Below are positions 1 to 10,305 of a stretch of DNA of 64,000 nt, one piece after another (position 1 is the first letter of the stretch; every line of letters starts with the position of its first letter). The notes beneath the pieces were generated by a model that did no database searches, was not told the origin of the DNA, and saw only the letters and a program-made list of their open reading frames with translations. The DNA lies in NCBI GenBank assembly GCA_028583685.1, contig JAMXIF010000043.1, positions 5,610,271-5,674,270 on the forward strand, written 5' to 3'. Position numbers and translations under genes: made by a program. The DNA is from Petaurus breviceps papuanus (Eukaryota; Chordata; Mammalia; Diprotodontia; Petauridae).

Positions 1-39
1 GTGTCCATAGTATGATTGTTTTCAGAGTTTCAAGGAAGT

Positions 40-50
40 CCCTCTCTTTC
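40..50. repeat. Target-site duplication, left copy (USP21 retrocopy)
   Basis: CCCTCTCTTTC here is repeated exactly at 717-727, directly beyond the other end of the USP21 copy. An 11-bp direct repeat flanking a tailed, intronless copy is the mark of L1-mediated retrotransposition. Confidence 0.8.
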
Positions 51-716
51 TTTCTTTTTTTCCTTATTAAATTTATTCACAAAAAAATGAAACTACAGCA
101 GGAATGGGTGCTGTACATGGGCAAGAAGTTGGGCAGCTCTGTACACGGCTCTGGGAGGCCAGGGAAACCTCTAGGTGTTAAGGGGTTGTTTTTGTTTCTC
201 TTTTAATAAAAAAAAAACATACAGGGGAAATAACCCTTCTCATATTAAAAAGACACAAAAATAGACGTTTCTGAGGTAAATGGGAGGTCTGGGATTTGTG
301 GGCATCAAGAGTGCTTCACAGGTCCCTGGTCTTGGAGGGGTATCATAGGCACTGCGCCAGCTCCTGCATCAACTGGTAGAACAGCATGTAGACCTCACTG
401 GAGGCCACCTAGTTTTCACTGACAGGGGAAACATGAGAGTCATTGTAGACATGCCAGCCAGTCTGGCTCTAGCACAGGGCCGTGTAGTGACCATAGTGGA
501 CACTGCTGGAGTGGTTGCAAAGGGCATACAGCTGGTACACCGTACTCCCAGCTTTATCACTGGCAAAGACCCCTAGGCTCAGTTGCTGCAGGGGGAAGTC
601 AACTCCAACAGAACTTTTTTTTTAGTAGAGCCTTGAGATGCAGAAAACCGATTTAGGTGGAGCGCAAGGATCTGGGGGAACCTCTGCACAGTCAGCTTTT
701 TGGGGCTGTATGAGGC
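51..716 (-). pseudogene. USP21: USP21 processed pseudogene, 5'-truncated
   Basis: The minus strand translates to the C-terminal part of ubiquitin-specific protease 21, a deubiquitinase that cleaves ubiquitin from substrates such as histone H2A. Stretches seen are KKLTVQRFPQILALHLNRF, then VDFPLQQLSLGVFASDKAG, then VYQLYALCNHSSSVHYGHYTA (broken here only for listing), then QTGWHVYNDSHVSPVSEN and MLFYQLMQELAQCL, ending at a stop at 343-345 where the parent also ends. The His-box HYGHYTA of the catalytic domain is visible. The copy is dead: TAG replaces a codon after TALC and another after SEN, and an A-run near 613-622 shifts the frame. No introns interrupt it. A 3' UTR follows with AATAAA-type signals (near 66-72 in reverse) and an A-rich tail at 51-63. 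The 5' end of the homology stops abruptly near 716. Family identification is from memory of the USP21 protein; confidence is high. Confidence 0.9.
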
Positions 717-727
717 CCCTCTCTTTC
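717..727. repeat. Target-site duplication, right copy (USP21 retrocopy)
   Basis: Exact match to 40-50. It fixes the retrocopy as 51-716 and shows that the 5' truncation happened at insertion rather than by later deletion. Confidence 0.8.
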
Positions 728-1300
728 AAACCTGTGCCCTTCCCCATAGTTGCTCATCAATACCCTAAGTTCCTTTAGTAAGGAATCAATCCATGCCATC
801 TACAATTAGAAATCAGGCCTAACATATAAATTTCAGTTGTTTCCCCACTCCCCAAAAAACAATGTTGTACATTTCTACATTGACATACAGACACTGAGAT
901 AGATACCTATCTATTTATATTTTATCTTTATCTATGTCTAATACAATAAATACACATATGTATATATACATGCATACACACATATATGTACATATATGGT
1001 CCAACCCAACCAGTCAACAATGAAAGAAATGGTTCACATAGATATGCGTATCTTCCTTGTCCAAATAGTTGGTTCGCCTAATTGCCCTGGTTTCATATCA
1101 AAGTCATTCCTAAGATTCCCGGTGTACTTCTTATTGGGTTACAGATAGCTTCAACAATTTAGAGTTCTTTCATAGTAGTCAGTCGTTAAATAGTTAGAGC
1201 TAATACCTCAATACTCTAGCCTCTCTCATGATGTCTAGTCCCATGCTACCACTTGCCATTTTATTCACTCAAACTGCAATTCCTGTATGAATTTCATATA
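728..1300. other. No gene seen; unique-looking AT-rich stretch
   Basis: No open frame or RNA gene is recognisable. A short TATATACATGCATACACA-type simple repeat lies at about 945-1000. The rest resembles no repeat I can name. Confidence 0.5.
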
Positions 1301-1555
1301 TTTGATATGCCAAACAGAACTCATTATCTTTTCCCTAAAACCTCTACCTCTTATTAATTCCCCAATTTATTTTCTAGATCACCAGTGCCTCCCACATTGC
1401 TGCTATCTTTGACTCCTTATTCTCATACACCCAACATATCTAACTACTTGTTAAATTGTGTTGTTTCTACCTTCACAATATCACTTTTATATGCTCATAT
1501 ATTCCTTCTCTCCACTCACATCGACACCCTGCTAGTTCAGATCCTCTGAACTAGT
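1300..1555 (+). mobile_element. LINE-2 fragment, sense
   Basis: Sense LINE-2 ORF2 sequence after the reverse-transcriptase core: CCAAACAGAACTCATTATCT is followed by the stretches that in L2 encode 'LGVILDSSLS' and 'CRFHLHNISRIRP', here decayed (ATCTTTGACTCCTTATTCTC, GTTTCTACCTTCACAATATC). It is full of substitutions and not coding. It abuts an L2 piece in the opposite orientation at about 1556. Confidence 0.7.
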
Positions 1556-1699
1556 CAATCAAGATTTATTTAGGACCTACTATATGCAAGGCAGTGTGTT
1601 AGGTTCTGGGGACAGAAAAAGAATCAAAAATAGGACCTTCCCTTAGGGACCCAAGGAATCTTCAAGGAGTTCAGAATCTAATGGGGGAGACAAGTAAGC

Positions 1700-1796
1700 A
1701 ATTATGTTCAGTCATTTTTTTAGTTATATGCAACTCTGTGACCTCATTTGGTATTTTTCTTGGCAAAAATACTAGAGTAGTTTGCCATCTCCTTCT
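1700..1796 (-). mobile_element. MAR1-type SINE, 3' half
   Basis: Antisense MAR1: TGCAACTCTGTGACCTCATT, then CTTGGCAAAAATACTAGAGT and GTTTGCCATCTCCTTCT. The element is cut at CTTCT and continues at 2387 with CCAGCTC, so the two halves rebuild an uninterrupted SINE. Confidence 0.75.
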
Positions 1797-2167
1797 TATA
1801 GTGGCAACTATACTGGCATACCCAGGATGGCTGCTCACACAGGTTCTAAGATCCTCTTTACTAGGAAAGATAGCTGTTTAAGGTGTCAACAGTCTCTTAA
1901 TTACATTCACTAGTTCAGGAGAAAAGTCAGCATCCTGAACTTCAAAGAAAATACAAGAAGAGAAATAAGGAACAATAGAAAGGACTTTGCCTGAATTAAC
2001 TATACACTTTACATACATCCCATGATCAAAAGAGCCTTTTCATCTGAAAAGTCGAGGGGCTCTGAACATATGACAACTCAGAATCTACACTAGGAAAGAT
2101 CCTTCTCATAAGCAAGCTCCCCAAAGCAAAATACCAACTCAGGTTTTGTGTGTATGTGTGTGTGTGG

Positions 2168-2210
<43 letters not shown>

Positions 2211-2381
2211 TTCAAAGCCAGAAGGCATCACAACCCTCATGACTCAGTGCCTAATTAGAAATTAGCAAAAGATATGAAAGCCTTCCTACAAGCAAGCTTC
2301 CCCTAAGTAAGCTTCCCTTAATGGGTTCCCCATGAGGCCTATTAATGTTTGGGGAATATCTTAAATATCATTGACATGACA
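1797..2381. mobile_element. LTR-like insert with 5-bp duplication (probable solo LTR fossil)
   Basis: 585 bp inserted inside a MAR1 SINE. CTTCT at 1792-1796 is repeated at 2382-2386, and removing the insert plus one copy restores the SINE exactly. A 5-bp duplication, no coding capacity and solo-LTR length suggest an endogenous retrovirus LTR; I cannot name the family. It includes a GT microsatellite at about 2141-2207. The insertion is directly supported; its LTR nature is inferred. Older than the microsatellite growth, younger than the SINE. Confidence 0.5.
2141..2207. repeat. (GT)n microsatellite
   Basis: Long TG/GT run with a small GGGG interruption near its start, inside the LTR-like insert. 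Confidence 0.95.
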
Positions 2382-2386
2382 CTTCT

Positions 2387-2540
2387 CCAGCTCTTTTTAC
2401 AGATGAACAAACTGAACCAAACAGGGTTAAGTGACTTGCCCAGGGTTACATAGTCAGTACATATCTGAAGCCAAATTTAAACTCATAAAATCTTCCTGAC
2501 TCTTGGTCCACCACTCTATCCACTGTGCCACCTAGCTGAG
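2387..2540 (-). mobile_element. MAR1-type SINE, 5' half
   Basis: Antisense SINE head: AGGGTTAAGTGACTTGCCCA, GGGTTACATAGTCAGTA, then TATCCACTGTGCCACCTAGC. It pairs with 1700-1796 across the insert. Confidence 0.75.
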
Positions 2541-3046
2541 TAAGGGAAGGAAGACATTAGAATAAAGAATGCTTAGGAAAGGTTTTGTGTAGAAGATGAA
2601 ATTTTATTTGGGAATTAAATGAAGCCACAGAAGCAAGTAGGCAAAAATGAGAAGGGAGAATATTCTAGACTTTGAAGACAACCAGAGAAAATATTTAGAG
2701 TTCAGGGAAGAACAAGCAGGTCAGTGTTGTTGAATGGAAGAGAAATTACAAGAAGTAAAATAGGAGACTTTAATGGTAGGAGGAGACTAGGTTGCAAAGG
2801 GTTTTGAATACCAAACAGAGGATTTTTTATTTCATCCTAGAGGCAATTGGGCACTACTAGAATTTTGAGTAGGAAGGTGAAATGTTCAGATCTACACTTC
2901 AAAAAAATTACTTTAGTGACTGAATGGAGGATGGATTGTGGAGAAATCTGAGGTAAGCAGACCTAACAGGCTATTACAATAATCCAGGCATAACAGATGA
3001 GGGTCTATCAGAAAGGTGATCATAGCTGGAGAGAAAACAGGGGGTA
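2541..3046 (-). mobile_element. LINE-2 fragment, antisense
   Basis: Reads as the complement of the L2 ORF2 end and 3' UTR: GTTTTGAATACCAAACAGAG, GATTTTTTATTTCATCCTAG, GGCAATTGGGCACTA, TGAATGGAGGATGGATTGTG, CAGGCTATTACAATAATCCA. This is the middle part of one antisense L2 that continues at 5003 beyond an L1 insertion. Confidence 0.85.
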
Positions 3047-4990
3047 CATTTAAAATTATTGTAGACATTATATAATATTTGGGAATCTACCTGCCAAAAC
3101 AAATCCAGGACCTATATGAACACAATTACAAAACACTTTTCACACAAATAAAGTCAGATCTAACTAATTGGAAAAACATGAATTGCTCATGGCTGGATCA
3201 AGCTAATATAATAAAATGACAATTTTACCTAAATTAAATTATGTATTTAGGGCCATACCTATCAATCTACCAAAAAAATTACTTTGTAGAGCTAGAAAAA
3301 TAATAGCAAAATTCATGTGAAAGAACAAAAGGTCCAAAATATCAAGGCAATTAATGAAAAGAAATGCTAGGGAAAGTGGCCTAGCCATACCTGATTTTAA
3401 TCTGTATAATAAAGCAGCAGTCATCAAAACTACTTGGTACTGGCTGAGGAATGGAGTAGTGGATCAATGGAATAGACTGGGTGCATGAGACTCAGCAGTC
3501 AATGACTATAGTAATTTGCTGTTTGATAAACCCAAAGACCCCAGTTTTGGGGATAAGAACACAGTATTTGACAAAAATTTGCTGGGAAAACTGAACATAG
3601 TATGGCAGAAATTGGGCATAGACTAATATCTAACACCGTGCACCAAAATAAAGTTGAAAGGGGTGCATGATCTAGGTATAAAGGCTGATACTGTAAGCAA
3701 TCTGGGAGAGCAAGGCATAGTTTCACTGTCATATCTATGGAGAGGGAAAGACTTCATGATAAAACAAGAGTTAGAGAGCATTATAAAATGCAAAATGGAT
3801 AATTTTGATTACATTAAATTGAAAAACTTCCATACAAATAAAACCAATGTTATCAAGATTAAGAGGGAAGTGGAAAATTGGGGAAGAATTTTTACAACTA
3901 ATATCTCTGATAAAGGCCTCATTTCTAAAATATACTAAGAATTGAGTCAAATCTATAAGAATACAAGTCACACCCCAATTGATAAATGGTAAAAGGATAT
4001 GAACAGGCAGTTCTCAGAAGATGAAATTAAAGATATCTATAAGCATATGAAAAAAGGTTCTAAATCACTAGTGATTAGAGAAATGCACATCAAAACAATG
4101 CTGAGGTACCATATCTCACTGACCAGATTGGCTAAGATGACAAAACAGGAAAATGATAAATGCTGGAGAGGATGTGGAAAACTTGGAACACTACTGCATT
4201 GTTGGTGAAGTTGTGAACTGACCTAGCCATTCTGGAGAGCAATCTGGAACTATGTCCAAAGGGTTATAAATCAGTGCATACCCATTGACCAAGCAATACT
4301 ATGTCTAGGGTTATATCCCAAAGAAATCAGAGAAGTGGGAGGAAGACCTATGTGTACAAAAAAATTGTAGCAGCTCTTTTTGTGGTTTAAAGGAATTGGA
4401 AATCAAGGGGATGCCCATCAATTGGGGAATGGCTGAACAAGTTGTGGTATATGAATTTAATGGAATACTACTGTGCTATAAGAAATTAGGAGAAGATGTT
4501 GTTCATAATAACCTGGAGAGATTACATAAACTGATGCTGAGCAAGAAGAGCAGAACCAGGAGAAATCTGTACAAAGTCACAGACACAATGTATGTGTGAT
4601 GACTATCTTCAATAGACTGGGCTCCTCTCAGCAACATAAGGTTATAAGACAACCCCAAAAGACTCATGATTGAAAGAGATATCTATATCGGGAGAAAGAG
4701 ATGTGGATATTGAATGCAGATTGAAACACACTACTTGCTATGTTTCTTTTTCTTGTTTTGCTTTGTTTCCTCTTTCCTGCTGATCATTCCATCAGTTATA
4801 ATCCTTCTTTACAACATGACTAATGATTAATGTGAAGATATTTGTAGATCCTATATTTGAGTGCATGCAGCCATGATGGGGGAGCAGAGGAGAGGAAGGG
4901 TGAGAAAATTTGAAACTCAAGGGACTGTGGAACTGAATGCTGTAAACTAAAAGTAAATAAATCAGTTTAAATAAAAAACAAAACAAAAAA
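3047..4990 (+). mobile_element. LINE-1, 5'-truncated: ORF2 C-terminal part and 3' UTR
   Basis: Decayed L1 ORF2 downstream of the catalytic core. Readable stretches: YLGIYLPKQIQDLYEHNYK, NWKNMNCSWLDQANIIK, ISDKGLISKIY, MNRQFSEDEIKDIYKHMKK, then CWRGCGKLGTLLHCW, which is the conserved C-terminal zinc-knuckle region of mammalian L1. Frames at 3654-3938, 3999-4208 and 4396-4599 are pieces of it. The 3' UTR ends GTAAACTAAAAGTAAATAAA with an A-rich tail to about 4990. Flanking AGAAAACAGGGGGTA (about 3032-3046) and AGAAAACGGGGTA (4991-5003) look like a slightly decayed TSD. Several stops and shifts; inactive. Confidence 0.9.
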
Positions 4991-5002
4991 AGAAAACGGG
5001 GT

Positions 5003-5780
5003 AATTGAGAAATGTTTTATAGGTGAAATTGATAGACCTTAGCAATACATCAGATTAAGAAATAGTTAGGAATTCAGGATAACTACTACATTGTAAGCCT
5101 GAGGGACTGGAAGGATGGTGTTGCCCTCTATAGTAATAGTGTAAAATAGATTGGAGGAGAAAACTTTAGGGAGAAAGATAATGAGTTTAGTTTTGGACAT
5201 GTTGAGATTAAGATGGATAAGGGTTATATAATTGATATGTCTAAAAGGCAGTTGGAGATGCCAAATGAGACGTCACAGAGAAATGGGAAGGAAAGGTTGA
5301 TTTGAGAATTATCAACATGGTAAGTAAAGCCATGTTAGCTGATGAAATCACCAAGTGGAATACTATAAAGGGAAAAGAGGAGGGGACCCAGGCAAAAGCC
5401 CTGAGGAACACATTTTGTTAGGGGGTGTGATCTGGAAGAGGTTCCAGCTAAGAAAACTGAGGAGTAGTCAGATAGGAAAGAGGAGATTCAAAAGTAACTG
5501 GTACCATGAAAACAGAGAGAACATAGAATATCAAGGAGGAGAGAGAGATCAACAGTGTCAAAGACTGAAGAAAGTTTGAGGAGAAAGAGGACTGAGAAAA
5601 GGCCATTGAATTTAATGATTAATGGATCATCAGTAACTTTACAGAGATCAGTTTTAGTGGAATCATGAAGTCAGAAGACAGATGATAAGGGGTTAAAAAG
5701 AGAGTGAAAGGTGGTTGGTTCTGTTTGTTTCAATTTAGGGATGAGAGGGCTCAGGGGGAATCAAAATTAGGAATCAATTA
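5003..5780 (-). mobile_element. LINE-2 fragment, antisense (ORF2 RT region)
   Basis: Continues the L2 broken by the L1: GTAAGCCTGAGGGACTGGAA, GGATGGTGTTGCCCTCTATA, GTTTTGGACATGTTGAGATT, then CAAAAGCCCTGAGGAACACA, whose complement corresponds to the 'VPQGSVLGP' reverse-transcriptase motif, and AACAGTGTCAAAGACTGAAG. The open frame at 5355-5579 on the plus strand is an accident of this antisense L2. Confidence 0.85.
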
Positions 5781-6056
5781 ATGAAGGAGGGTCAATGGGG
5801 TGAATAACTGAGATGTTACGGCATGACTGGGTATGACACTATTAATCACTGAGGGGAGGGCACACTCCTTTTCAAGGTGGAAATATATAGGAGGTCTGAG
5901 ATCAAAGCTTCTCATTGTCCCCCAACTTCTCCACATTGCTTTTAGGAGGTCAGACTGCAAGCAGGAGGGGAAATTGCTTTGTTCTGGCAAACTTGGACTT
6001 CAGTACAGCTTGACCCTTATGACCTTCCCTCAAGGGAGAAGCATAGCAGGAGATTA
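5781..6056. other. Unassigned insert-like stretch inside L2 context
   Basis: About 275 bp without recognised repeat or gene, lying between L2 at 5780 and a renewed short L2 match at 6057. Relatively GC-rich for the area. Both-strand short frames overlap here with no recognisable product. Could be part of an LTR; not supported further. Confidence 0.3.
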
Positions 6057-6135
6057 ATTTAGTTTTGGACATGTTGAATTTAAGATGGAGAGTGGCTCTC
6101 TGGTTTGATATGTCTAAAAGGCAGGTAAGAGGTTG
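6057..6135 (-). mobile_element. Short LINE-2 fragment, antisense
   Basis: TTTTGGACATGTTGAATTTA, AGATGGAGAG, GTTTGATATGTCTAAAAGGC repeats the L2 segment also seen at 5188-5255, so it is either a second L2 copy or a local duplication. Confidence 0.6.
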
Positions 6136-6249
6136 CTGTGTATCCTCTTATCACTGAGGCTGGAGAGGAAGCTATACAGTAGAAAGTCATGGATTTCCTT
6201 GCTCAGGAGAAACTCCCTTTGAGGTAGACAGAATATTCAGACCTAGCCC

Positions 6250-6640
6250 TTTACTGTCATCCCCCTTGCTTATATCTTCCTTGAACTATTGCACTAGCAT
6301 TCTAATTAGTCCATCTGCCTAGTTTTGTTCTCACTTTAATCCATCCTCCATTCAGATACTTGATTTCCTCCCCCAAAGTGTTCTTCTTTAAGAAATTCCA
6401 GTGGCTCAGGGCAGCTAGGTGGAACAGTGAGTAAGAGCACCAGCCCTGTTCCAGCCTCAGATACTTAACACCCAAATAAAAAAACTGGCTGTGTAACCTT
6501 GAGCAAGTGACTTAACCCCAATTGCTTTAAAAAAAAAACAAAAGAAAAGAAATTCCAGTGGCTTTCTATTATATCCAGGTTTACATACCACATCTTTTTG
6601 GCACTTACCGTCCTTTGTAACCTAGGATTTTTCCTGTCTA
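6250..6640 (+). mobile_element. LINE-2 fragment, sense, interrupted by a SINE
   Basis: L2 3' part in sense: TGAACTATTGCACTAGCATT, then TTTAATCCATCCTCCATTCA, then the AAATTCCAGTGGCT block, then (after the SINE) TTCTATTATATCCAGGTTTA. Non-coding. Confidence 0.75.
6407..6546 (+). mobile_element. tRNA-derived marsupial SINE with perfect TSD
   Basis: Head GGGCAGCTAGGTGGAACAGT, tail ACTGGCTGTGTAACCTTGAG, AAGTGACTTAACCCCAATTG, then an A-rich end. AAGAAATTCCAGTGGCT at 6390-6406 is repeated exactly at 6547-6563 (17 bp). The perfect TSD and low divergence mark one of the younger insertions here. It shares the GTGTAACCTTGAGCAAG variant with the SINEs at 35371 and 60172. Confidence 0.95.
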
Positions 6641-7080
6641 TCAATTTTTTAATATACTTTACATGTGCATCAGGTGCAATGGACCTATTAGAGACTGAGG
6701 ATTCAGATAAAAAAAATTACTTTATGAAAAATATACTCAAACATCCTATGAGTAAAAAGCAACCTATGAGGAGGAAGGGAATGTAGCCCAGGAGGAGGTT
6801 CTATGAGGACTATCCAGTGTATATACTGTATATACTCAGTTTCCAAAGAGATTGGTTTTCAAGTCAATTTGGGGGAAACTAACTCAAACTGCCATTTTTG
6901 TGCCATGGAATACTGTGTCATAGCTGTGGGATGGAACAGTCTGCAACATGTTGTGGTACTTTATACAAGACTAAAAGATAAAGAAAATGAATGTACATAC
7001 TTATTCCCAAATTTAATTTTCTTATTGAAATACCTAGCACTACTATCTCTATGTCAAATGGCACTGGGGATAATAAAAAC
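6641..7080. other. No gene seen
   Basis: AT-rich; a 125-residue plus-strand frame (6803-7180) runs into antisense L1 and shows no domain I recognise. Confidence 0.4.
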
Positions 7081-7690
7081 TCTTTCTTTACATTTGATCA
7101 TATTGGAAAGATCTTTAGCTTTCCCCATTATTTTTATAATGTTGACTCTTGGTTTTAGAGAGATACCACTTACCATATAAAAGAAAAGTTCATTTAATCA
7201 AAAATGATTCAGTGTTTTTTAAAAGGTAAATCAGTATTATATTTTGTTTACTTATTTTTTCTTTATCTACTGATATGATAGGGTTTTGTTGTTCTTATTA
7301 ATATGTGTTACTATATTTATAGTTTTACTATTATTGAACCAACTCCATTCTTGATGTATATCCAATCTTGTCATACTTTGTAAACTTTTAGATGTGTCGG
7401 TAGAACTTTTTATTTTATTTTGTCAATGTTCATTTGGAATATTGGTATGTAATTTTATTTCCTTGTTTTGATCCTCCCTAGTTTCAGTATCAAAAGCATA
7501 TTTGTATCAAAGAAGAAATTTGTCGAATTTTGCAAACATTTGTGTCCTATTGAAATTAATTATGCTTTGGATGTTGGAAACAATACATTTGTAAATCCAT
7601 CTGGTCCTGAGATTTTTTCTTTGGGAATTAATTTCTGGTTTTGTTATAAGGGTTTGGTTTTTCAGTCTTGCAGTGTGGAAAGGAAAATAG
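7080..7690 (-). mobile_element. LINE-1 ORF2 fragment, antisense (reverse transcriptase)
   Basis: The plus strand carries the complement of the L1 RT region: AATCCATCTGGTCCTGAGAT, TTTTTCTTTGGGAATTAATT, and upstream the TTTCAGTATCAAAAGCATAT, TTGTATCAAAGAAGAAATTT stretch. CCATCTGGTCCTG is a well-known antisense L1 signature. The open frame at 7468-7740 is a by-product. Confidence 0.75.
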
Positions 7691-7919
7691 AAAAAAATAA
7701 ACATTTGTTAATTGAAAAATCATTTCTTTTAAAGAAATAAATGGGGATGTGACAAAGGTTGAGAAAAATATAAATTGCTTTTTCTAGGAATTTGGTTGTT
7801 GAATGATAGGAGAAATATGGAAAAATATCTTTGGAGAATAATAGGATTAAGAAAAAAAGTTTTGCTATTTTGTTTTTAGGATGGTGAGATTCAGTTCTCT
7901 TTATAAGCAGCAAGGAAAG

Positions 7920-8345
7920 AATAAATTAGTTTAAAAAAGCAATAATTAAATACTTGACATATTGCAAATATTATGCTGAGACCCATGATTATAAAAAAGT
8001 TAATTTGAAAAAAATCTCTATTTTCAAGGAACTCAACTTTTTTTATTAAGGACTTTATTAAGAAAAAACCTGAAGGAGAATTCAGATGCTGTAGAGCAGA
8101 TAAAAAAGGCCAAGGAGTCCTAAGGGTAAAGCTCTAAGATGAATGACAATGTCCAGAGGTCCATAGGGTAATAGTGAAACAATGCCTTTAGGATATATGA
8201 CAGTGCCTGAGTAATCCAGAGGGTGTAGAGGTTAGGCAGACGGCAAGGCCTAGAAGATATTAGGACACAGTGACAAAGCAGATGGTAAGGCCTGGTAGTC
8301 CTCCATTCCTCCAGATGGATTGGAGTTGGAGACTTCTGGCTCATA
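7920..8345. other. Weak L2 scrap and degenerate internal repetition
   Basis: 7930-8035 vaguely matches an antisense L2 3' end (ATACTTGACATATTGCAAAT, TTTTCAAGGAACTCAAC). From 8130 to 8300 phrases recur loosely: GGCAGACGGCAAGGCCT and AGCAGATGGTAAGGCCT, and CAGAGGTCCATAGGGTA and CAGAGGGTGTAGAGG. Possibly a worn minisatellite. No coding evidence. Confidence 0.3.
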
Positions 8346-9345
8346 CAAGGAAACAGTGGATATTTGGAGTCTCTTAGTTTCTATAAAACAGGAATAATTC
8401 TTATTCTACCTTTTTTCCAGGTTTTCTTTGAGGAAATCAATTTGTAAATTATAAAGTGCTCAGTGTGAATTATGAGTTTCAGTTCCAGCTATAGCAATGA
8501 CTAGCTGTGTGTCCTTAGACCTCTACCAATGATTTCAGCCCCTACTAATGGTGTTTTACAGATCCTAGTGGGTGGTCCCCTATACTGTAGTTCTATTTAA
8601 CCATTAACAGTTGGATTAGGTTTTACAAAGGAATATTTATTTCAAAAGGCATAATGAATATACAAAAATATTTGCTCAGTTCCTATATAGCACAGGCCCA
8701 GTTCCAAGTCCAAATCCCAATTTGGGCTCAAGTCCCAGAAACCTTTGCTTCTCAAAGCTTATCTATTAAGTGTAGCTGGCTATAATATTCCTCCCGCAAT
8801 TCTGCTTTCAAAGGTGCTGTGGTTCAAATTTTTAACTCTGATGGGGAGAACTACTATCATCTGACATTGAGAACAAACAAGACAGAATGAAAACAGTCTC
8901 CAGCCTAGTTTTTAGAGCCTGAGTTAAAAAGAAAGGTGGGGAGAAGGTATCCTCCATCTTCCAGGTTTAGTTTATAGCACCAGGGCTATAGATGAATCTT
9001 AATCTTCACCCTCTGGATACAGCAGTTAAAAAAAAGGGGCCCAGGAAAGAAAGTGACTGTTCCAGGTACATAGCCAGTCAAAGGAGGCTACTCCCACCCA
9101 CTTGGGGGGAAGTACAGTGTCTTCATACGTGAAGTTGGGGTATGCACAGAACACAGGGCAAGTCCCCTTATAACATTTGTTCTATTCATTCTTAATTTGA
9201 ATTTGAGTTACTAAATAGGTTGGTAAACATTTAAAGAAACGTAAAGAAATTCTATCAGCCAGATTTCAAATTCAGTACCCTAGTGCTTCTTTCTTCTTTG
9301 TGCAGATAAAGCAAAACTGGTCCAATTACCCTAACTATGACCATA
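8346..9345. other. No gene seen; possibly old LTR-type sequence
   Basis: About 1 kb, moderately GC-rich for the region. A promoter/LTR feel (CCCAGTTCCAAGTCC, ATTCCTCCCGCAATTCTGC) but no paired ends or duplication found, so not called. Confidence 0.3.
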
Positions 9346-9354
9346 TTGAGAAGC

Positions 9355-9500
9355 ACTGTTATGTAGTACATAGAAAAAGTGTTATGGAGTATATTAGGCA
9401 TCAAAAAGCCTGGGTTTGAGTCCTCCTTCAGACACCCACTGATTGGAGATCCTGGGCAAATCTCTTAAATCTCTCCATGTTCCAGGCAACTCTCTAAGTT
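9355..9500 (+). mobile_element. Old MIR/CORE-type SINE, sense
   Basis: AAGCCTGGGTTTGAGTCCTC, CTTCAGACACCCACTGA, CTGGGCAAATCTCTTAAATC: head, B-box-like core and tail of a CORE-SINE, diverged. Confidence 0.6.
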
Positions 9501-10190
9501 GTACATTTCAGAAAAGATATTGACCAAGATGTAAACGGGCAGAGGATGTTCTTAACTTAGACCTCCTTATAATGATTTAGTGAAAAATAAAGAAGTGACC
9601 ATATTAATTTCTCTTGCCAAAAGCTATTGTTAAGTAGAGAAGAGATTGCCTATGCCAGAAAAGTAATATCCACTAGAATTGTGATCCTTCTGGCAGAGTG
9701 AACCTTATACATTTTGGTATACTTATGTTTACCTAAGAATATTTAGATCTTAAGGATAGGCAGAATGGCTAAGCCATTGCTTTCCTTTAAGGAGTGATTA
9801 TCAAAGTCAGCATTTCCTCATCATTAATCCTATTTCATGTTGGAGGTAAGATTTGGCACCCATGATAATTTAGTGCTAACATGTTACATTTTATTTTCTT
9901 TACTAAATGAATGAATGAATGTATTGTATTGATGGCTTTAATTTGCATATTATTTTGATTTGCAAATTTAACCCACCACAATTCTCTACTCAGAGAGCCA
10001 TACTTTATAATGAAGAATAGTCAAGAAAGAGAAACACAAAAGCAATTAAAACTAACCAGTCCAACTGAACCTTCCTGGTAAGCAATGCTCCATAGGCAAA
10101 CCCTCACCTTTTGAGAAGTAGAGAAAGGGAGACATTTTCTCATTTGTTAATCAGGTTAAGGCTTAATGATTACAAATATACAGAATTCAG
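9501..10190. other. No gene seen
   Basis: Non-repetitive AT-rich sequence; only a short ATGA-type tandem (ATGAATGAATGAATG) near 9906-9920. Confidence 0.4.
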
Positions 10191-10274
10191 TTTCTTTTGT
10201 TGTTGTTTTTTCTTTCCATTTATCTTGTTGTATTCATAGTATGTTCTGCTTACTTCACTTTGGATCATTTCATG

Positions 10275-10305
<31 letters not shown>

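Larger units (their letters stand above)
1556..2540 (-). mobile_element. LINE-2 3' end (antisense), split by a MAR1 SINE
   Basis: 1556-1690 is the reversed L2 3' end: the CCTACTATATGCAAGGCAGT block, then AGTTCAGAATCTAATGGGGG, the usual order on the antisense strand. The L2 body resumes at about 2541. The sequence in between is a MAR1 SINE (1700-1796 and 2387-2540) that itself carries an LTR-like insert. A short AGTAAG repeat at both SINE borders may be what is left of its duplication. Confidence 0.7.

Noticed and set aside
3499-3971. Minus-strand frames opposite the L1
   Set aside because: Shadows of L1 ORF2, which is in sense here.
6803-7180. 125-residue plus frame
   Set aside because: Runs from unassigned AT-rich sequence into antisense L1, with no coding signature.
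8130-8310. Possible minisatellite
   Set aside because: The repeated phrases are too short and irregular to define a unit by eye; left as a note only.
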